From assembly GCA_934525735.1 (NCBI GenBank), contig CAKSZM010000048.1:1-14236 (forward strand): a DNA stretch of 14,236 nucleotides. The letters are read 5' to 3'. Source of the DNA: an uncultured Faecalibacterium sp. GTDB lineage: Bacteria > Bacillota > Clostridia > Oscillospirales > Ruminococcaceae. The notes beneath the pieces were generated by a model. It searched no databases and was not told where the DNA came from. It saw nothing but the letters and a program-made list of their open reading frames with translations. Numbering within the stretch: position 1 is the first letter of the stretch; the number at the start of each line of letters is the position of its first letter. Both the position numbers and the translations under genes were made by a program. Positions 12,465-14,236 of this stretch are shown here, piece after piece.

Positions 12465-13610
12465 ATGAAAAACACCTTCGGCAGCGATCTTTCGCTGACC
12501 ATCTTCGGCGAGAGCCACGGCAGGGCCATCGGCGCGGTGCTGGACGGCATGGCCGCCGGTGTACCGGTGGACGAAGCCTTTCTCGCCGCCTGCATGGACA
12601 AACGCCGTGCCCGGGGCGATGGCCTGTCCACACCCCGCGTGGAAGCGGACGCCGTGCAGTTTTTGTCCGGCGTGGTGAACGGCCATACCACCGGCACCGC
12701 CATCGCCCTGATGATCGAAAATCAGAACACCCGCAGCGGCGACTACGCCAAAACCGCCGACCTGCTGCGCCCCGGCCACGCGGACTATACCGCTTACGCC
12801 AAGTACCACGGCTTCCAGGACGCCCGGGGCGGCGGGCATTTTTCCGGCCGGGTGACCGCCGCCCTTGTGGCAGGCGGTGCCATCGTGCTGGACGCGCTGA
12901 ACCGCGCCGGCATCGACATCACCACCCATATCGCAGAATGTGCCGGCATTGCCGACACCCGTTTTTCGCTGGATGATGCCGCCGCGCTGGCGGCACAGGT
13001 GGAAGCGCTGGCCAGCAAACCGGAAGGCTTTGCCGTTCTGGATGCCGCCGTGGAAGAGCCGATGAAGACCGCCATCCGCGCCGCCGGGGCTGAGGGCGAC
13101 AGCGTGGGCGGCATGCTGGAAACGGCCATTCTCGGCCTGCCCGCCGGCATCGGCGAGCCGTACTTTGACAGCGTGGAAAGCGAGATCGCCCATCTGGCCT
13201 TCTCCGTTCCGGCGGTCAAGGGCATCGAATTCGGCACCGGCTTCGGCTTTGCCGGGATGCGCGGCTCGGAGGCAAACGACGCCTTCCGCATGACGCCGGA
13301 GGGTGCCGTGGTCACGGCCACCAACCACAATGCCGGCATCAACGGCGGCATTGCCAACGGGATGCCGGTGGTGTTCCGCACCGTCGTCAAGCCCACTCCC
13401 AGCATCTACAAGCAGCAGGAAACGGTGGATTATCTTGCTAAAAAGGACGCGCAGTTGTCCATTCAGGGGCGGCACGACCCCTGCATCGTGCCCCGGGCGG
13501 CCATCGTGCAGACCTGCGCCGCCGCACTGGCGGCGGGCGACCTGCTGACCGCCCGCTACGGCGAGCGCTGGATGACCCACCCCACAAGCTTCCGGAAGGA
13601 GGACGCATAA
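12465..13610 (+). CDS. aroC: Chorismate synthase
   Basis: Enzyme of 381 residues that makes chorismate from EPSP, the last step of the shikimate pathway, using reduced FMN without net redox change. The first signature contains FGESHG (14-19, His18). The second includes RPGHADYTAYAKYHG and RGGGHFSGR (102-129, His105). The C-terminal signature is GRHDPCIVPRA (about 335-345). All are well kept and the length is typical. GGAGG (12452-12456), inside the end of aroB, lies 8 bases before the ATG, with only three bases between the genes. It is read with aroB and aroE. Confidence 0.96.
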   Translation: MKNTFGSDLSLTIFGESHGRAIGAVLDGMAAGVPVDEAFLAACMDKRRARGDGLSTPRVEADAVQFLSGVVNGHTTGTAIALMIENQNTRSGDYAKTADLLRPGHADYTAYAKYHGFQDARGGGHFSGRVTAALVAGGAIVLDALNRAGIDITTHIAECAGIADTRFSLDDAAALAAQVEALASKPEGFAVLDAAVEEPMKTAIRAAGAEGDSVGGMLETAILGLPAGIGEPYFDSVESEIAHLAFSVPAVKGIEFGTGFGFAGMRGSEANDAFRMTPEGAVVTATNHNAGINGGIANGMPVVFRTVVKPTPSIYKQQETVDYLAKKDAQLSIQGRHDPCIVPRAAIVQTCAAALAAGDLLTARYGERWMTHPTSFRKEDA

Positions 13611-14236
13611 ATGGAATACGGACTCATCGGCTGCAAGCTGGGGCACTCCTACTCCAAGATCATCCACGAGATGCTCTGCGGCTACCACTACGACCTTTGC
13701 CCTCTGCCCACCGAAGAGGAAGCCCGCAGCTTCCTGACAAAGCGGCAGTTCAAGGCCATCAATGTCACCATCCCCTACAAGAAACTGGTGATGGAATACT
13801 GCACCCACATCGACCCCCGGGCCAAGGCCATCGGAGCGGTGAACACGGTCGTGAACAAAAACGGCCTGCTCTACGGCTACAACACCGATTATCTCGGCTT
13901 TGCCTACCTGTGCGACGCCCACGGCGTAGATTTTTCAGGCAGAACCGTGCTTATCTTAGGCACCGGCGGCACCCACAATACCACCAGCGCCGTGGCGCGC
14001 GACAAGGGCGCGGCAAAGATCCTGACCGTCAGCCGCCATCCCGACCCGGAAAAGGGCGAGCTGAGCTATACAGAAGCCGTTTCCAGCGGGGCGCAGATCG
14101 TCATCAACACCACCCCTGCCGGCATGTACCCCAACGCGGGCGTGTGCAATCTGGACGTGGCCGCCATGCCCGGGCTGGAAGCCGTGCTGGACGTGGTGTA
14201 TAACCCGGACAAAACCGAGCTGATCCTCCGCGCCGA
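13611..14236 (+). CDS. aroE: Shikimate dehydrogenase, cut by the window edge
   Basis: The first 208 codons are open to the end of the window with no stop codon. The enzyme reduces 3-dehydroshikimate to shikimate with NADPH. Substrate-site features: GHSYSK (Ser13, Ser15), NVTIPYKK with catalytic Lys57, and NTDYLGF with Asp93. The nucleotide-binding loop is LGTGGTHNT (116-124), slightly different from the common GAGG[AS], followed by SR, where the Arg usually reads the NADP phosphate. NTTPAGMYP is the conserved later motif. AAGGAGG lies 8 bases before the ATG, which follows the aroC stop codon directly. About 60-80 residues are probably missing at the 3' end. Confidence 0.94.
   Translation, partial: MEYGLIGCKLGHSYSKIIHEMLCGYHYDLCPLPTEEEARSFLTKRQFKAINVTIPYKKLVMEYCTHIDPRAKAIGAVNTVVNKNGLLYGYNTDYLGFAYLCDAHGVDFSGRTVLILGTGGTHNTTSAVARDKGAAKILTVSRHPDPEKGELSYTEAVSSGAQIVINTTPAGMYPNAGVCNLDVAAMPGLEAVLDVVYNPDKTELILRA

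Overview
The window looks like chromosome from a GC-rich gut Clostridia, most likely Faecalibacterium or a near relative in the Oscillospirales/Ruminococcaceae. That is inferred from gene content, codon style and strong AGGAGG ribosome binding sites; no search was run.

Left region (1-3500) is accessory DNA. It holds a large serine recombinase, a hairpin-rich non-coding stretch, a 53-residue hydrophobic protein, and a Phd/YefM-type antitoxin with a RelE/ParE-type toxin. Two repeat families are interleaved here: a ~96-bp palindromic repeat (33-128 and 2585-2681), and a longer repeat carrying a UUCG-loop terminator (1833-2164 and 3323-3492). The order is repeat 1, recombinase, repeat 2, repeat 1, toxin-antitoxin, repeat 2. 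This resembles two cargo modules with the same borders. In the left module the terminator lies inside the recombinase reading frame, upstream of its stop codon.

Middle region (3500-10260) holds mostly single-gene units with recognisable promoters. On the minus strand are a PyrE-like phosphoribosyltransferase with an unusual PRPP loop and a terminator-like hairpin in its leader, two lipoproteins with twin-arginine signal peptides, and an XRE-type regulator. On the plus strand are a histidine phosphatase, a third twin-arginine protein (a paralogue of one lipoprotein that has lost the lipobox cysteine) and a TraX-family membrane protein. A LysR-type regulator on the minus strand is convergent with the third twin-arginine protein, separated by a perfect 40-bp palindromic terminator.

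Right region (10260-14236) is a tight plus-strand operon for aromatic amino acid synthesis: pheA (fused chorismate mutase, prephenate dehydratase and ACT domain), aroB, aroC and aroE, the last cut off by the window edge. AroB, AroE and AroC act on the path to chorismate, and PheA takes chorismate to phenylpyruvate. One promoter directly after the traX terminator probably drives them all.

I found no rRNA, tRNA, CRISPR array or replication origin.
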